The notes under the pieces are model-generated. The model was not told where the DNA came from. It worked only from the letters and a program-made list of their open reading frames with translations, and did no database searches. 50,851 nt of DNA from JAFGPS01 sp964570855 (lineage in GTDB: Bacteria; Planctomycetota; Phycisphaerae; Sedimentisphaerales; Anaerobacaceae), in NCBI GenBank assembly GCA_964570855.1, contig CAZMZR010000016.1, forward strand, positions 1 to 50,851, in the 5' to 3' direction. Below are positions 26,488 to 36,165 of this stretch, piece after piece. Each line of letters opens with the position of its first letter. Position 1 is the stretch's first letter. Made by a program: the position numbers and the translations under genes.

Positions 26488-28032
26488 TTAAAGATTCTTC
26501 TTGTCCGCGTTATCAAGCTGAACATCGGGTACCGGTTTGCATTGAAACGTGCTGAAATCTTCAACATTTTTTAACACGAATGCCGATACTCCCTCGGCGG
26601 TTTTCGCTTCGACGTTGCGAAACTCCACATCTTTGACATCGTCAAGAATAAATGGCGGTCGGAAATCTTCATTTTCATAACTTATATCAACATTATTCAA
26701 TTCGATGCCCCTGACGTGACGGATGAAAAAGCCATAGGCGGGAATCGGGGCAAAATTCCTCGGATCGGGATATCCATCCTCGAGTTCCGGAACCTCAACT
26801 TCGGCCTGTTCTTTTGCAGCTCCGCCTTTAACCAAAATCCTGATATTACTGAGTTTAATATCTTCTATCTCATGTCCCGGAATGCCCATAATAAGCGAGC
26901 CATATTGGGGATTCGCGTTATACACAACCACATTATTGATATTGACACGACGAAGCTTTCCTACCGGAACACCTTCCGGGCCGCGCATGCGCCTGCCAAG
27001 ACGCAGGAAAAACGGTGCATTTGTAATATCTCGCATTGCGATATTGGAAATGGTTACGTCTTCAAGCAGACCGCCATCTACAGTTTCCAAAGCGAATCCG
27101 CGACATCGCTCGAAAACACAATTGGAGATGGTGATATTCTTAAAACCTCCGTTGGATTCGGTCCCGAATTTAATCCGCCCGGTGACACCGCCACGGTCGG
27201 GAGCCTGCTCCTGTGTGCGTTTGAAGGTGCCATCCAGAAGTGTACCCTCATCGTAGCCGGTAACCTGGCAGTTTGTTATCGTCACATTCTCCGTTGTTCG
27301 TGCATAGCCCAGAGCGTAGGAACTTTTAAGTACGATAGCATCGTCATTCGGTGAATTTATCGTACAATTGGAGATGCGAACATTCCGGCAGCAATCGACA
27401 TTTATACCGTCGCGGTTGGTATCGATTTTAACGTTGTCAATTGTAAAATTGTCCACGGCAGTCGGCAGGATACAAAAATGTCCGCCCATCTGAAAGGTCA
27501 CGTCACGAATCAGAACATTTCGGCATAGCTTCAACGCAATAGCCTTATTTCCCGCTCCCTTCTCGTCGGGTTTGTCCCACTTTCCCAAACCTTTACCATA
27601 TATTCGGCCCGGTCCAAGGATGGAGATATTTTCAAGATTCTCACCCCAAATAAGACTGTCATGCCAATGGCTGTGCCCGAAATCCTGATACTTGTGCTCA
27701 TCTCCCCACGGATTCGGCTCGGCTGGGTCGTACCCGGCTTCTTTAGTATTTTCCGCCGCTAATATCGTAGAACCATGATCGAGGTACAGCGCAATATTGC
27801 TTTTGAGACGGATCGAATAACAGGCATAAATACCGGCCGGAAAATAAACCGTTCCTCCCCCCGCCGCTGTCGCCGCTTCTATCGCTGCGTTGACAGCCGG
27901 CGTATCAATAGTTGTGCCGTCACCTGTTGCTCCGTAATCTTTTATATTGAAAATCGGGGAATTAACCGGAGTTACAGCGAAGCATTCGGTAACAATTAAG
28001 GCAAGAGACAGCGTTAGAATACGTTTAAGCAT
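26488..28032 (-). CDS. Divergent GH28-like beta-helix protein
   Basis: A 514-residue secreted right-handed beta-helix protein. A signal peptide (about 1-19) is followed by IKDYGATGDG, the common start of GH28/pectate-lyase-superfamily folds. The catalytic-type acids are present: NRDGINVD (Asp208) and NDDAIVLKSS (Asp230/231). The third GH28 motif aligns as TGRIKFGTESNGG, with no GHG histidine. The region of the RxK substrate motif reads FALETVDGG. The usual carboxylate-binding Arg/Lys pair is therefore missing, and a polygalacturonase is unlikely. A rhamnogalacturonan exo-hydrolase or an activity on another pectic linkage is possible. AAAGGAG precedes the ATG. It lies upstream of the PL11 pair in transcription order. 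Confidence 0.85.
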   Translation of the reverse strand: MLKRILTLSLALIVTECFAVTPVNSPIFNIKDYGATGDGTTIDTPAVNAAIEAATAAGGGTVYFPAGIYACYSIRLKSNIALYLDHGSTILAAENTKEAGYDPAEPNPWGDEHKYQDFGHSHWHDSLIWGENLENISILGPGRIYGKGLGKWDKPDEKGAGNKAIALKLCRNVLIRDVTFQMGGHFCILPTAVDNFTIDNVKIDTNRDGINVDCCRNVRISNCTINSPNDDAIVLKSSYALGYARTTENVTITNCQVTGYDEGTLLDGTFKRTQEQAPDRGGVTGRIKFGTESNGGFKNITISNCVFERCRGFALETVDGGLLEDVTISNIAMRDITNAPFFLRLGRRMRGPEGVPVGKLRRVNINNVVVYNANPQYGSLIMGIPGHEIEDIKLSNIRILVKGGAAKEQAEVEVPELEDGYPDPRNFAPIPAYGFFIRHVRGIELNNVDISYENEDFRPPFILDDVKDVEFRNVEAKTAEGVSAFVLKNVEDFSTFQCKPVPDVQLDNADKKNL

Positions 28033-28089
28033 AAATGATGCTCCTTTCTATGTAATTCACAAATCATTGTAACAAGCAGTTTCAAAAGG

Positions 28090-29220
28090 TCATTTTACCT
28101 CGACATCCCATACTTTCGAACGGCGTGATTTACCCTGCGGCCCTTCGATATAGAGCGTGACAACATAATCACCGCCCTTTTCAAACCGGTGTATCGGATT
28201 CTGCTCCTGGGAGGTTGTGCCGTCACCAAAATCCCATTTCCAAGACGTTATTTTGCCGTAGGAAAGGTCCTTGAACGCCACCAGTCTGCGTTCCATATCT
28301 ATCACCTTAAAAGACCACTGCGCCTCGATAGGTTTACGGAATTTTTCATCAAGCGGCATTAATCGAAACGCACACAGATGCCAGGCATTGCCGTACATTC
28401 GATGTTGTCTCGAAAGGTTCCAGAAGCCGTTGTTGCTATTACTTTTGACGTCATCGTAATCGATAATCGCCCAGCACAGACCGATGATTTTATTATCCCA
28501 TAGCACCGATTCCACGGCCCGTTGGGGGCCTTCGGGACCTGCATAGTCGAAAGGTGTAATCCAGAACTCAAGGACAAGTTTTCCCGACTCGCCCGGCTTG
28601 AAATCATAGCTGCATACTGCATTGGCATAGGGTAGTTCCTTAATCCAGGGCTGTACGCCCCATGCAAGGGCCCAGTCCTTGCTTTCGGCCGGCGTAAAAA
28701 TATGATAATTTTGTGCGTGAACACCGTGAATCGCCCAGTTCGCCTCCTCGTCACTGATTCTTTCGTCCTCAGCGGCCCCGGCAGGACCGACCTGTTCGGG
28801 AACCCACATTTCACGGTGGCCCTTGTCAATTAACGGCCCCCCGGAAGCATCGGCATCGACGACAATCTCAAAAGTGTCGTTATGTAATCCGGTCTGGGAA
28901 AAGTCCCAATAATTATCATAAGATTCATATAAAAAGTACAAACGATTCAGTCCCTTAATCCATCCAACTCGCACACGCACATCAAGGTTGTTGGGATCGG
29001 GCTTTGGATGCTTGCCGGAATCCTCCCAAAGCTGGTCCGTGCCGATAACATATTCCTCCGGCACCATTGACCAGTCATCGATGTTCCCGTCAATTCTCGG
29101 TATCATATTGGCAGGGAATTGGAACACTTTGAAAGTGACATCTTTCCGGTCAAGAGCCGAGACAGGCAGGCAAACTAATATTGCAAGAGTCAGTATCATT
29201 GTTATTCGATATCTGAACAT
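28090..29220 (-). CDS. Secreted CBM9-like domain protein with C-terminal PKD domain
   Basis: A 376-residue exported protein with no recognisable catalytic domain. After a signal peptide (about 1-22) comes a CBM9/DOMON-like beta-sandwich (about 28-285): IDGNIDDWS near 43-51, then an NDTFEIVVDADASGG segment. The PKD domain (about 297-376) has WDFGDGTTS and NPIHRFEKGGDYVVTL. Such proteins usually bind carbohydrate or hold enzymes to a substrate or cell surface. It sits in the middle of the cluster, between a GH106-like enzyme (starting 40 bp upstream in transcription) and the divergent GH28. GGAGG precedes the ATG. A glycan-binding accessory role is an inference; enzymatic activity in the N-terminal domain cannot be excluded. 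Confidence 0.8.
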   Translation of the reverse strand: MFRYRITMILTLAILVCLPVSALDRKDVTFKVFQFPANMIPRIDGNIDDWSMVPEEYVIGTDQLWEDSGKHPKPDPNNLDVRVRVGWIKGLNRLYFLYESYDNYWDFSQTGLHNDTFEIVVDADASGGPLIDKGHREMWVPEQVGPAGAAEDERISDEEANWAIHGVHAQNYHIFTPAESKDWALAWGVQPWIKELPYANAVCSYDFKPGESGKLVLEFWITPFDYAGPEGPQRAVESVLWDNKIIGLCWAIIDYDDVKSNSNNGFWNLSRQHRMYGNAWHLCAFRLMPLDEKFRKPIEAQWSFKVIDMERRLVAFKDLSYGKITSWKWDFGDGTTSQEQNPIHRFEKGGDYVVTLYIEGPQGKSRRSKVWDVEVK

Positions 29221-29260
29221 TGTGACCTCCAGGGAGATTACGTCATAATAATCAATTATT

Positions 29261-31420
29261 TTAATTAGCAGCCATTGCCGCTAATGAAGCCGACGGCGCG
29301 GCACCTATTACAACGAGTTTTGTTTGGTAGGCATCGAGATCCAAAGGAAACTGGACAACACCATTTTCCGTGGAAACATCCCTCATAACTTCGATGCTTC
29401 CGGAGGTTGGATTCCATATTTGTACCTGTCCCTTTGCGGCCCGCAGCGTCGCCGTACACGACTGTTTCCGGTCGCTTTCATTAAAGAAGAAGTAAACATC
29501 TGCATTACTCAAGCGACGATGAAGATATTTAATTGCCGTACAGGCCTGTTCAAGACGGACATCAGGTTCCGGTAAAGCTTTCAGAACACTTTCGGTGACT
29601 TGGCCGGAAACTTCCTGCGTAGCCCAGCTTATATCCGCCGGTCCATCGGCATCCATGAAAGTCCTTTCAACAACCAGAGAAGGTGCATCTCCGAGGAATA
29701 TCACCCTGCCGCCGTTTTGGGAAAAACCTTTTAATCGCTCTAATGCCGTTTTAGATATTGCGCTTATTGGGGGGATGATTATAATTTGATAGCTCTGACC
29801 GCTGAGATTCACAAAACGGTCCCCCTCAAGTTTCATCACAGACGATAACGCCTGCTCATCGACAAAATCGAAGTCTCTCTGATTTTCCAGAAGTCCTTGA
29901 GTGACAGTCAATACATTTTTATCGGCTTCGTTATCACCAAGCCATAAACTCATTGTTGGATAATACAGACCTATCTTAGCTGCGGGACGCCCCTGTGAAA
30001 GAACATAACAAACCCGATTAAGATACGCAGCCGCAGCCGGAAACCGCTCATCGGCAAGCCAGCCCCTCATCCCACTGACACCTTCGCTCGATGCGGGAAT
30101 CCACATCACCTCAACCATATTTATACCGCGAACAATCTGATGGTTCAGAACCCACATGGCCTGGTCGAGATTCGGGCTGGGTTTGTAAGCTGCAAAACTT
30201 TCGGTAAAGGCACGAGGCCGACCAAAAAGATGTGCCGCCGAAGAAGCATATTTCGGGTAATCAGAGACCTTATCAAGCCAAATCTGGCTCCAGATGGCAT
30301 CGATACCGGGCATTTGCACGTCTCTCATACACCTGAAAAAGTCACCTTCTGAGCGAACCAGACCCGTCATCTGGTCTTCGTGATTGAGATGTACCAGGTA
30401 TTCGACTTTATTTTCCGCACACCATTTAGCCTGAATACCGAAGAAATTTTCACTGAAAACGGCCGACCATACGTCCCAGTAATCAGCCTTCGCCCTTTTT
30501 TGTTGCTTTGTCAAATCCCCTTTTGCAGATATAGAAGCAAGGTACGGGCGTATGTCGTAACCTTTTCTCTTTTGAAACTCATCAAATAATTTATCCGTCC
30601 ATGGAACAAATCCGTAATCCGGCTCATCGCCTCTAAAACCCAAAACAGTCTTGCCAAATTCATCGCCTACAACTTTTTTATAATGCTCGTGTGTCCACTC
30701 GATAAATTTCTCAACCGCTTCCGGTTTGAGGTAGTCACAAAGAGAATGGGTAGCGTCTTTAGCGCCGACTTTCGGATTATTAACCGACCGGGTGGCCGAA
30801 GTGCGAAACCGTTGTTCAATTAACTGAACCTGCCACTGCCCCTGAGGCGCCGTCCAGTTTAATTTACCGGAATCTATTTCAAGAATTAGAGTAGAATCGT
30901 CCTCCTTATTAACAGCTATGGCACAGATTGTATTAGGTTTTACTTCCTGTGATATTTCCTGCCCGGCTTCGACCGAGAAAGGCTCATTCGCAGTATAAGT
31001 CTGCATTCGCAGATCGGGGCGCTCCTGCGAAAATTTTCCACCTGCAAAACCACTCGGATACTTGCCTTCATCGACCAGCCATACACGCATATCAAGCTCG
31101 CGGGCCTTTTCCACAGTATATTTGACCAAATCAAACCATTCGGGTGACAGATACTTTGCGGTCATTCGATAACCCGCCTCCAGGGTAATCGCCTTTACGT
31201 TTTTCGAGCAATATTCCTCCAGGTCGCGGGCAATTACCTCTTCGGTCACCGGGCCGTCCCAGCCCCAATAGAACGTCATACTGTATTTGGTCGGTGGTGA
31301 TTTGAAATTCGAAGCCACCTCAGCCACATCAGGATTAGAAAGTTCCTGCCAGGGTCTTTGCGAAGCCAAAACCATGTTCACCAGAGAAACGGCAACCATG
31401 ACATTAATAAAAATTTTCAT
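29261..31420 (-). CDS. GH106-like alpha-L-rhamnosidase-type hydrolase (compact form)
   Basis: A 719-residue secreted protein from the ATG at 31420, chosen because GGGAG lies 8 bases upstream; an ATG at 31453 lies before this site. A signal peptide is followed by a TIM-barrel region starting at SMTFYWGWDGPVTEE. GH106-type features include FRGDEPDYGFVPWTD (Glu266 as likely acid/base), FQKRKGYDIRPYL and FTESFAAY (Glu407). A Rossmann-like segment (about 520-600) follows. GH106 enzymes remove alpha-L-rhamnose, but they are usually near 1,000 residues with a galactose-binding C-terminal domain that is absent here. Family membership is therefore a best fit, not certain. The 201 bp upstream contain AT-rich DNA that could hold an internal promoter. 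Confidence 0.75.
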   Translation of the reverse strand: MKIFINVMVAVSLVNMVLASQRPWQELSNPDVAEVASNFKSPPTKYSMTFYWGWDGPVTEEVIARDLEEYCSKNVKAITLEAGYRMTAKYLSPEWFDLVKYTVEKARELDMRVWLVDEGKYPSGFAGGKFSQERPDLRMQTYTANEPFSVEAGQEISQEVKPNTICAIAVNKEDDSTLILEIDSGKLNWTAPQGQWQVQLIEQRFRTSATRSVNNPKVGAKDATHSLCDYLKPEAVEKFIEWTHEHYKKVVGDEFGKTVLGFRGDEPDYGFVPWTDKLFDEFQKRKGYDIRPYLASISAKGDLTKQQKRAKADYWDVWSAVFSENFFGIQAKWCAENKVEYLVHLNHEDQMTGLVRSEGDFFRCMRDVQMPGIDAIWSQIWLDKVSDYPKYASSAAHLFGRPRAFTESFAAYKPSPNLDQAMWVLNHQIVRGINMVEVMWIPASSEGVSGMRGWLADERFPAAAAYLNRVCYVLSQGRPAAKIGLYYPTMSLWLGDNEADKNVLTVTQGLLENQRDFDFVDEQALSSVMKLEGDRFVNLSGQSYQIIIIPPISAISKTALERLKGFSQNGGRVIFLGDAPSLVVERTFMDADGPADISWATQEVSGQVTESVLKALPEPDVRLEQACTAIKYLHRRLSNADVYFFFNESDRKQSCTATLRAAKGQVQIWNPTSGSIEVMRDVSTENGVVQFPLDLDAYQTKLVVIGAAPSASLAAMAAN

Positions 31421-31654
31421 TTTTCGTACTCCCATGAATAAATAGTTGAACACGACTGAATAACATGATGATGTAAAACAACAATTGCATTGTATATGAA
31501 CAATATTAACAGCTTCTAACGAAGTTATTGATCCAACTTATGATCTAAATTATCAAATTATGATTCTATTATAATAGCTTAAAATAACAAGTAAAAAAGC
31601 TTGAGTTGATAAGACATGCGTTAAATCAAAGTGAAAACCGAATTTAAGGAGGGA
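31421..31654. other. AT-rich intergenic region, possible internal promoter
   Basis: An AT-rich gap of about 230 bp, counted from the preferred start of the GH106-like gene to the GH2 stop. It contains TATAAT-like sequence near 31567-31576 (palindromic TATTATAATA) that could act as a -10 on the minus strand. The matching -35 is poor. No hairpin with a T-run was seen. Confidence 0.3.
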
Positions 31655-34045
31655 TTACTTTACATTCTCTGCCAATGCATCTATTTGAACAGAAGCTTTA
31701 TCAAGCCCTTCTGCACTAACTGTTAACCGAATTGTGCCCGGCTTGTGCGTCGATTGCAGGATAGCCAATCCCCGGCCGTTATAGGCTTTATGTATCAGAT
31801 CTTTATAGTTTTCAATACTGTTTAGGTTTCCATTTTCTATCCCAATTATATTACCGGGGCCGTCCACTTTAAAAACCAACTCATGTTCAGCATCCGGAAC
31901 ACGAACACCTTTATCATCAACGATTCGAAACTCGATATGGCAGATGTCTTTACCGTCTGCACGGATTTGATTCACATCGGGCAGCAATTCAATCCGGGCG
32001 GCGGGACCTGCTGTCTTCAGGGTAAATTCACAAACAGACCTTCCATTTTTTAATCCTGTTGCTTTTAATACTCCCGGTTCATAGGGAACTTGCCATGTTA
32101 ACAATCCCTGCCTGGCATCGGAAAGTTTCTTTGTTCCGATCGTTTTATCGTTCAAAGTCAGTGACACTTCGGAACAATTCGTAAAGCACAAGATATTAAC
32201 TACAGCATCGAGAGACCAGTTCCAATGCTCCACTGCTCCTATGCCCCATCTTCTCCTGCCGGTATTACCGGTGACACATATATATACCATCGGCTCATCG
32301 CTCCACAAACTCTGTCGAAACCATCCGATAGGCTTTTTAAATCCGCACATATCGAGCAATCCGGAGCCGTTTGCTTTATTTGGCCATCGTCTTGATTCAC
32401 CGAGATAATCAATCCCTGTCCAGAGAAATTGTCCTCCGACATAATCATTGTCACGAACTACAGACCATGCACTATATTGGTCATTATTTTCACTGCCAAA
32501 TACGAAACGCTCGGGATATTTCTTATGGTCGGTTTCATAGAACTTTTCCTGATAGTTATATCCGACCACATCCAGCATTTGCGCCAGACCAACGGAATTC
32601 GATATTTCAATATTTGCAAGCCCCGCCGTAACCGGACGAGTCCTGTCCCATTTTTTCACAGCCGAAATCAGCGGTTTAGCATATTTAATCAAATTCTCCG
32701 CAGAAGGATGCTCAGGTCGGTAATCATCACCCAGCACGGGATGGGAAAAAGGGTCGTTGGGATAATCTATCTCGTTACCGATACTCCACATAATTATACA
32801 TGGATGATTACGATCCCTGCGAACCATATCCTCGATATCGATAACCGACCATTGGGTAAAAACTTCACCATACCCAAATCGGCTGGGCATGCCGGTGTTC
32901 CAGCCGCTAATCCATTTGTTCTTTGGTGGTGTAAATTCATCAAAAGCCTCCTCTTTAACCAGCAAACCAAGCCGGTCGCAAATATACAGTAATTCCGGTG
33001 CAGGTGGATTGTGACTGGTCCGAACGGCATTTGCTCCAAGCCCTTTCATCGACAGCAATCGTCGTTCCAGCATTTTATCCGGCACTGCGGCGCCAACACA
33101 TCCCGCATCATGGTGCAGGCAAACACCTTTGATTTTTATCTGACGACCGTTTAGAGAAAAACCTTTATTGGGATCGAATTCTATCGTGCGAATCCCAAAT
33201 GGTATGGAGACTTCATCAATGTTCTCATTATCCTGCTTTAAATGGTTTTGTAGTATGTATAAAGTCGGATTCTCAATCGACCAAAGTTGTGGCTTTTCTA
33301 TTTTAATTTGATGTACAAGAGTCTGTTCTGATTTTTCACCCAATGTTATTTTTGTGGTCATACTTGCCGGAACATTACCATCTGCTGCAACAATATCTGA
33401 GGATAACGAGAATGTCTCGGTTTGATCACAATCGTTTTTTATCGTAGTTTCGATACGGATAACCGCCGAGTCCTCATTAATCTCCGGTGTTGTGACGTAA
33501 GTGCCCCAATGGTTAATTCTTAGCTTGTTTGTAATTCGCAGACGTACGTGGCGATAAATACCCGAACCGGTGTACCATCGTGAGTCGGCGAATTTGGAAT
33601 GATCCACACGAACAGCGATGATATTTTCTTCGGAGTCAAACTTTAGATGAGCTGTTAAATCATACTGGAAGCTGGAATATCCGTAAGGTCTTCTGCCTAT
33701 AAAATGCCCGTTAATCCAGACTTCAGAGTTGTTATATACTCCATCAAACTCAATTGCAATGAGCTTGCTCTGATGAATCTTATCCAGTTTGAAATGCTTT
33801 CGATACCAGCCAATACCGCCGGGTACATATCCATTGCCGCTGCTGTATTGGTCACTGAATGGTCCTTCAATACTCCAGTCATGAGGCAAATTCACAACTT
33901 TCCATGCCGAGTCATCAAAGGCCGGCATCATTGCCGTGGCAAAGTCAGACTTACTAAAACGCCAATCAAAATCAAAATCCACATAATTTCGAGCATACGA
34001 TGGTAAACTTGTCAAAAGGAGAATCACACATACTGCCCGTTTCAT
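31655..34045 (-). CDS. GH2 beta-galactosidase-type enzyme
   Basis: A 796-residue secreted GH2 enzyme (signal peptide about 1-18). Domain order: sugar-binding domain with VNLPHDWSIEGPF (about 51-63), Ig-like domain, TIM barrel, and Ig-like C-terminal domains. GVCLHHDAG, RTSHNPPAPELL and WSIGNEID are family signatures; the acid/base is Glu425 and the nucleophile Glu519 in VFGSEN. The C-terminal part contains TLNDKTIGTKKL followed directly by the YEPGVLKATG strand. This is the uninterrupted counterpart of the paralogue at 19615 that carries an F5/8C insertion. It should act as an exo-beta-galactosidase-type enzyme on side chains. The start is supported by GGAAAG only weakly. Confidence 0.9.
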   Translation of the reverse strand: MKRAVCVILLLTSLPSYARNYVDFDFDWRFSKSDFATAMMPAFDDSAWKVVNLPHDWSIEGPFSDQYSSGNGYVPGGIGWYRKHFKLDKIHQSKLIAIEFDGVYNNSEVWINGHFIGRRPYGYSSFQYDLTAHLKFDSEENIIAVRVDHSKFADSRWYTGSGIYRHVRLRITNKLRINHWGTYVTTPEINEDSAVIRIETTIKNDCDQTETFSLSSDIVAADGNVPASMTTKITLGEKSEQTLVHQIKIEKPQLWSIENPTLYILQNHLKQDNENIDEVSIPFGIRTIEFDPNKGFSLNGRQIKIKGVCLHHDAGCVGAAVPDKMLERRLLSMKGLGANAVRTSHNPPAPELLYICDRLGLLVKEEAFDEFTPPKNKWISGWNTGMPSRFGYGEVFTQWSVIDIEDMVRRDRNHPCIIMWSIGNEIDYPNDPFSHPVLGDDYRPEHPSAENLIKYAKPLISAVKKWDRTRPVTAGLANIEISNSVGLAQMLDVVGYNYQEKFYETDHKKYPERFVFGSENNDQYSAWSVVRDNDYVGGQFLWTGIDYLGESRRWPNKANGSGLLDMCGFKKPIGWFRQSLWSDEPMVYICVTGNTGRRRWGIGAVEHWNWSLDAVVNILCFTNCSEVSLTLNDKTIGTKKLSDARQGLLTWQVPYEPGVLKATGLKNGRSVCEFTLKTAGPAARIELLPDVNQIRADGKDICHIEFRIVDDKGVRVPDAEHELVFKVDGPGNIIGIENGNLNSIENYKDLIHKAYNGRGLAILQSTHKPGTIRLTVSAEGLDKASVQIDALAENVK

Positions 34046-34105
34046 GCTTCGGCTTTCCGCATCTTATCTTTTTACACAATCAGGTGCATAAATCAAAATT
34101 TGCCC

Positions 34106-36073
34106 TTACATCGGGTTTTCAAGCTTGATTACAAAACCTCCATACTCCTTTAGTTTTATCTGTCGTTTTTCTTTTGGAGATATGGTGACCTCCTGCATAT
34201 CGAAGGAACGCTTATCTGCGCCGTCGGTAATGAGCATACCGGTTGTTGTTTTCTCAAGAAAAGGAAGTTCGAGACTTATGCTTTTTTCTTTATTTTCGCC
34301 GTTGATTCCGGCGACATACCATCTGTCACCGGACTTCCGCGCGAGGACAACAAGCTTTCCGGGAAAACCCTCTATAAAACAAGTATCATCCCAAAGAACT
34401 GGAATCTCTTTCATAAAATCTTTTATATAATCAGGTACTTGTGCCATACTTTCAGGTGTTTGCGCAAAATGCTGTACACCCGACAGGAAAATAACCGATA
34501 CCCCCAACTGGAAACCGTTAGTTGTAATCCTTCTTATATTAGGCACTTCACCAAAACAAACAGGTGTAAAATCCATCGGATCGAAAACATTTCGTGTAAA
34601 CGGCAGAACACACGAGTGGTTCGCTTCAAGGTCTGCATTAGCCTGCTCGAACGTCACGAACTCAAATCCTTTTACCGCTTCCATAGTCACCAGGTTCGGA
34701 TAAGTTCGATGCCAGCATCTCGGCATAGTACAACCGTGACAATTCACCATCAGACCAAGTTGAGCGGCATCCTCAAAAATATCCTGATAATAAGCCATCA
34801 TGGATTGGCCGTCCCCGCCGAAGAAATCCACCTTTACGCCTTTTATGCCCATTTCTTTAAGCAATGTGAATTCTTTAACACGGTCTTCGTGTGTAAGCAG
34901 CTTACTTTTCGGATGGTAGGGAACCGTGTTCCAGTCACCGGCGGAATTATACCATAAAAGAAGCCCGACATTTTTTGTTTTGGCATATTCGGCAAGCTCT
35001 TTGATTCTATCATAACCGATTTTTGTATCCCAGTCGGCATCAACCAGGCAATACTCCCACGACATATCCGCAGCTAAGTCAATAAAATGCTTCTGGACAT
35101 CGTAAACTACGGAATTATCCTTTAATATAATCCAGCTCCATGAAGACCTGCCCGGTTTTACAAATGATGTATCCTGTAGTTTTGGTGGATTTGCCAGATT
35201 TGTTCCAAGTGTTGATTCCACGATAGTTTTTAAGCCCTCTCCGACCGTAATGATTCTCCAGGGGCTGTACCAGGGCAGAGTCGATTGCGGATTCAATGGC
35301 CCGCCCGGAAATATTTCCTCTTTCTGCGGGAAACCGATTGAAAACTCAAAACCGGCCGAATCCCGTTTCAACCTGCACCCGCAGTAATTTCTATCAACGG
35401 CCGTCTCTGTTACAAGAATCCAGTACTTGCCATAATTAAACAACGCCGGGAATACCCATCCCGGTTCGTTGTCCGGAATCTTATCTAATTCGATATCCTG
35501 CTGGTAATACTGCTCATACGATGGCTGGTCATGGTTCCACCCGGTTTTTGCCTCGGTTACGATCTGAATCCAGGCTTTTGTAGTCGGTTTGAAATTAAAC
35601 GAGGTGACTTCTTCTTTTATCTTTTTAATTTCTTCCGATTTTTCCGGGAAATAATACCGAAACGCCACACCATCATTCGAGACCTGGAAAATAATGTCAA
35701 TCTTTTTGCCTGAAGCATTTGCTAAATGAAATATCTGCTTATTGCCTTCGTAAGAACAGTGACGCTTTTTCCCATGAAGCATATCATAATTAGTTTCGAC
35801 CTTCTCTACGTCCGAGACGGAATCAAGAGACATATTCTGCGAAAATTTTTCATCTTCCCGGATAATTCCTAACTTCGATTGCTGAAGAACAATCGTGCCG
35901 GAATGTTTAATTCGGTAAAAAATATTATTATCCTCAGATAATTGGAAGAACGCCGAAATCTTTCCATCCGGGCTGTTTATTTGATATTCCTGCTGTTGTC
36001 CGGAACAGTCATGCAAACTTAATGAGCTAAGCACCATAATATATATTAATCCTTTCGTTTTGATGTTTTTCAT
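34106..36073 (-). CDS. GH97 retaining-type alpha-galactosidase / beta-L-arabinopyranosidase
   Basis: A 655-residue GH97 enzyme, exported; the N-terminal hydrophobic run ends near HDC (Cys23, weak lipobox). The N-terminal beta-super-sandwich (about 28-290) is followed by a TIM barrel. In IKGVKVDFFGGDGQ, Asp416 occupies the nucleophile position of the retaining subgroup (as in Bacteroides BT1871). The inverting SusB subgroup has no Asp there. The calcium-type acid region NCHGCTMPRCWHRTYPN and VTMEAVKG follow. Likely activity is removal of alpha-galactose or beta-L-arabinopyranose from pectic side chains; sequence alone does not decide between them. AGGAGA precedes the ATG. Confidence 0.92.
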   Translation of the reverse strand: MKNIKTKGLIYIMVLSSLSLHDCSGQQQEYQINSPDGKISAFFQLSEDNNIFYRIKHSGTIVLQQSKLGIIREDEKFSQNMSLDSVSDVEKVETNYDMLHGKKRHCSYEGNKQIFHLANASGKKIDIIFQVSNDGVAFRYYFPEKSEEIKKIKEEVTSFNFKPTTKAWIQIVTEAKTGWNHDQPSYEQYYQQDIELDKIPDNEPGWVFPALFNYGKYWILVTETAVDRNYCGCRLKRDSAGFEFSIGFPQKEEIFPGGPLNPQSTLPWYSPWRIITVGEGLKTIVESTLGTNLANPPKLQDTSFVKPGRSSWSWIILKDNSVVYDVQKHFIDLAADMSWEYCLVDADWDTKIGYDRIKELAEYAKTKNVGLLLWYNSAGDWNTVPYHPKSKLLTHEDRVKEFTLLKEMGIKGVKVDFFGGDGQSMMAYYQDIFEDAAQLGLMVNCHGCTMPRCWHRTYPNLVTMEAVKGFEFVTFEQANADLEANHSCVLPFTRNVFDPMDFTPVCFGEVPNIRRITTNGFQLGVSVIFLSGVQHFAQTPESMAQVPDYIKDFMKEIPVLWDDTCFIEGFPGKLVVLARKSGDRWYVAGINGENKEKSISLELPFLEKTTTGMLITDGADKRSFDMQEVTISPKEKRQIKLKEYGGFVIKLENPM

Positions 36074-36165
36074 ATTACACTGTCTCCTAAATATATAGTA
36101 TTATTGTTATTCCAGATTTCCATATTCCATACCTATGATACGCCCCGATCCTACTAACATCAAGT

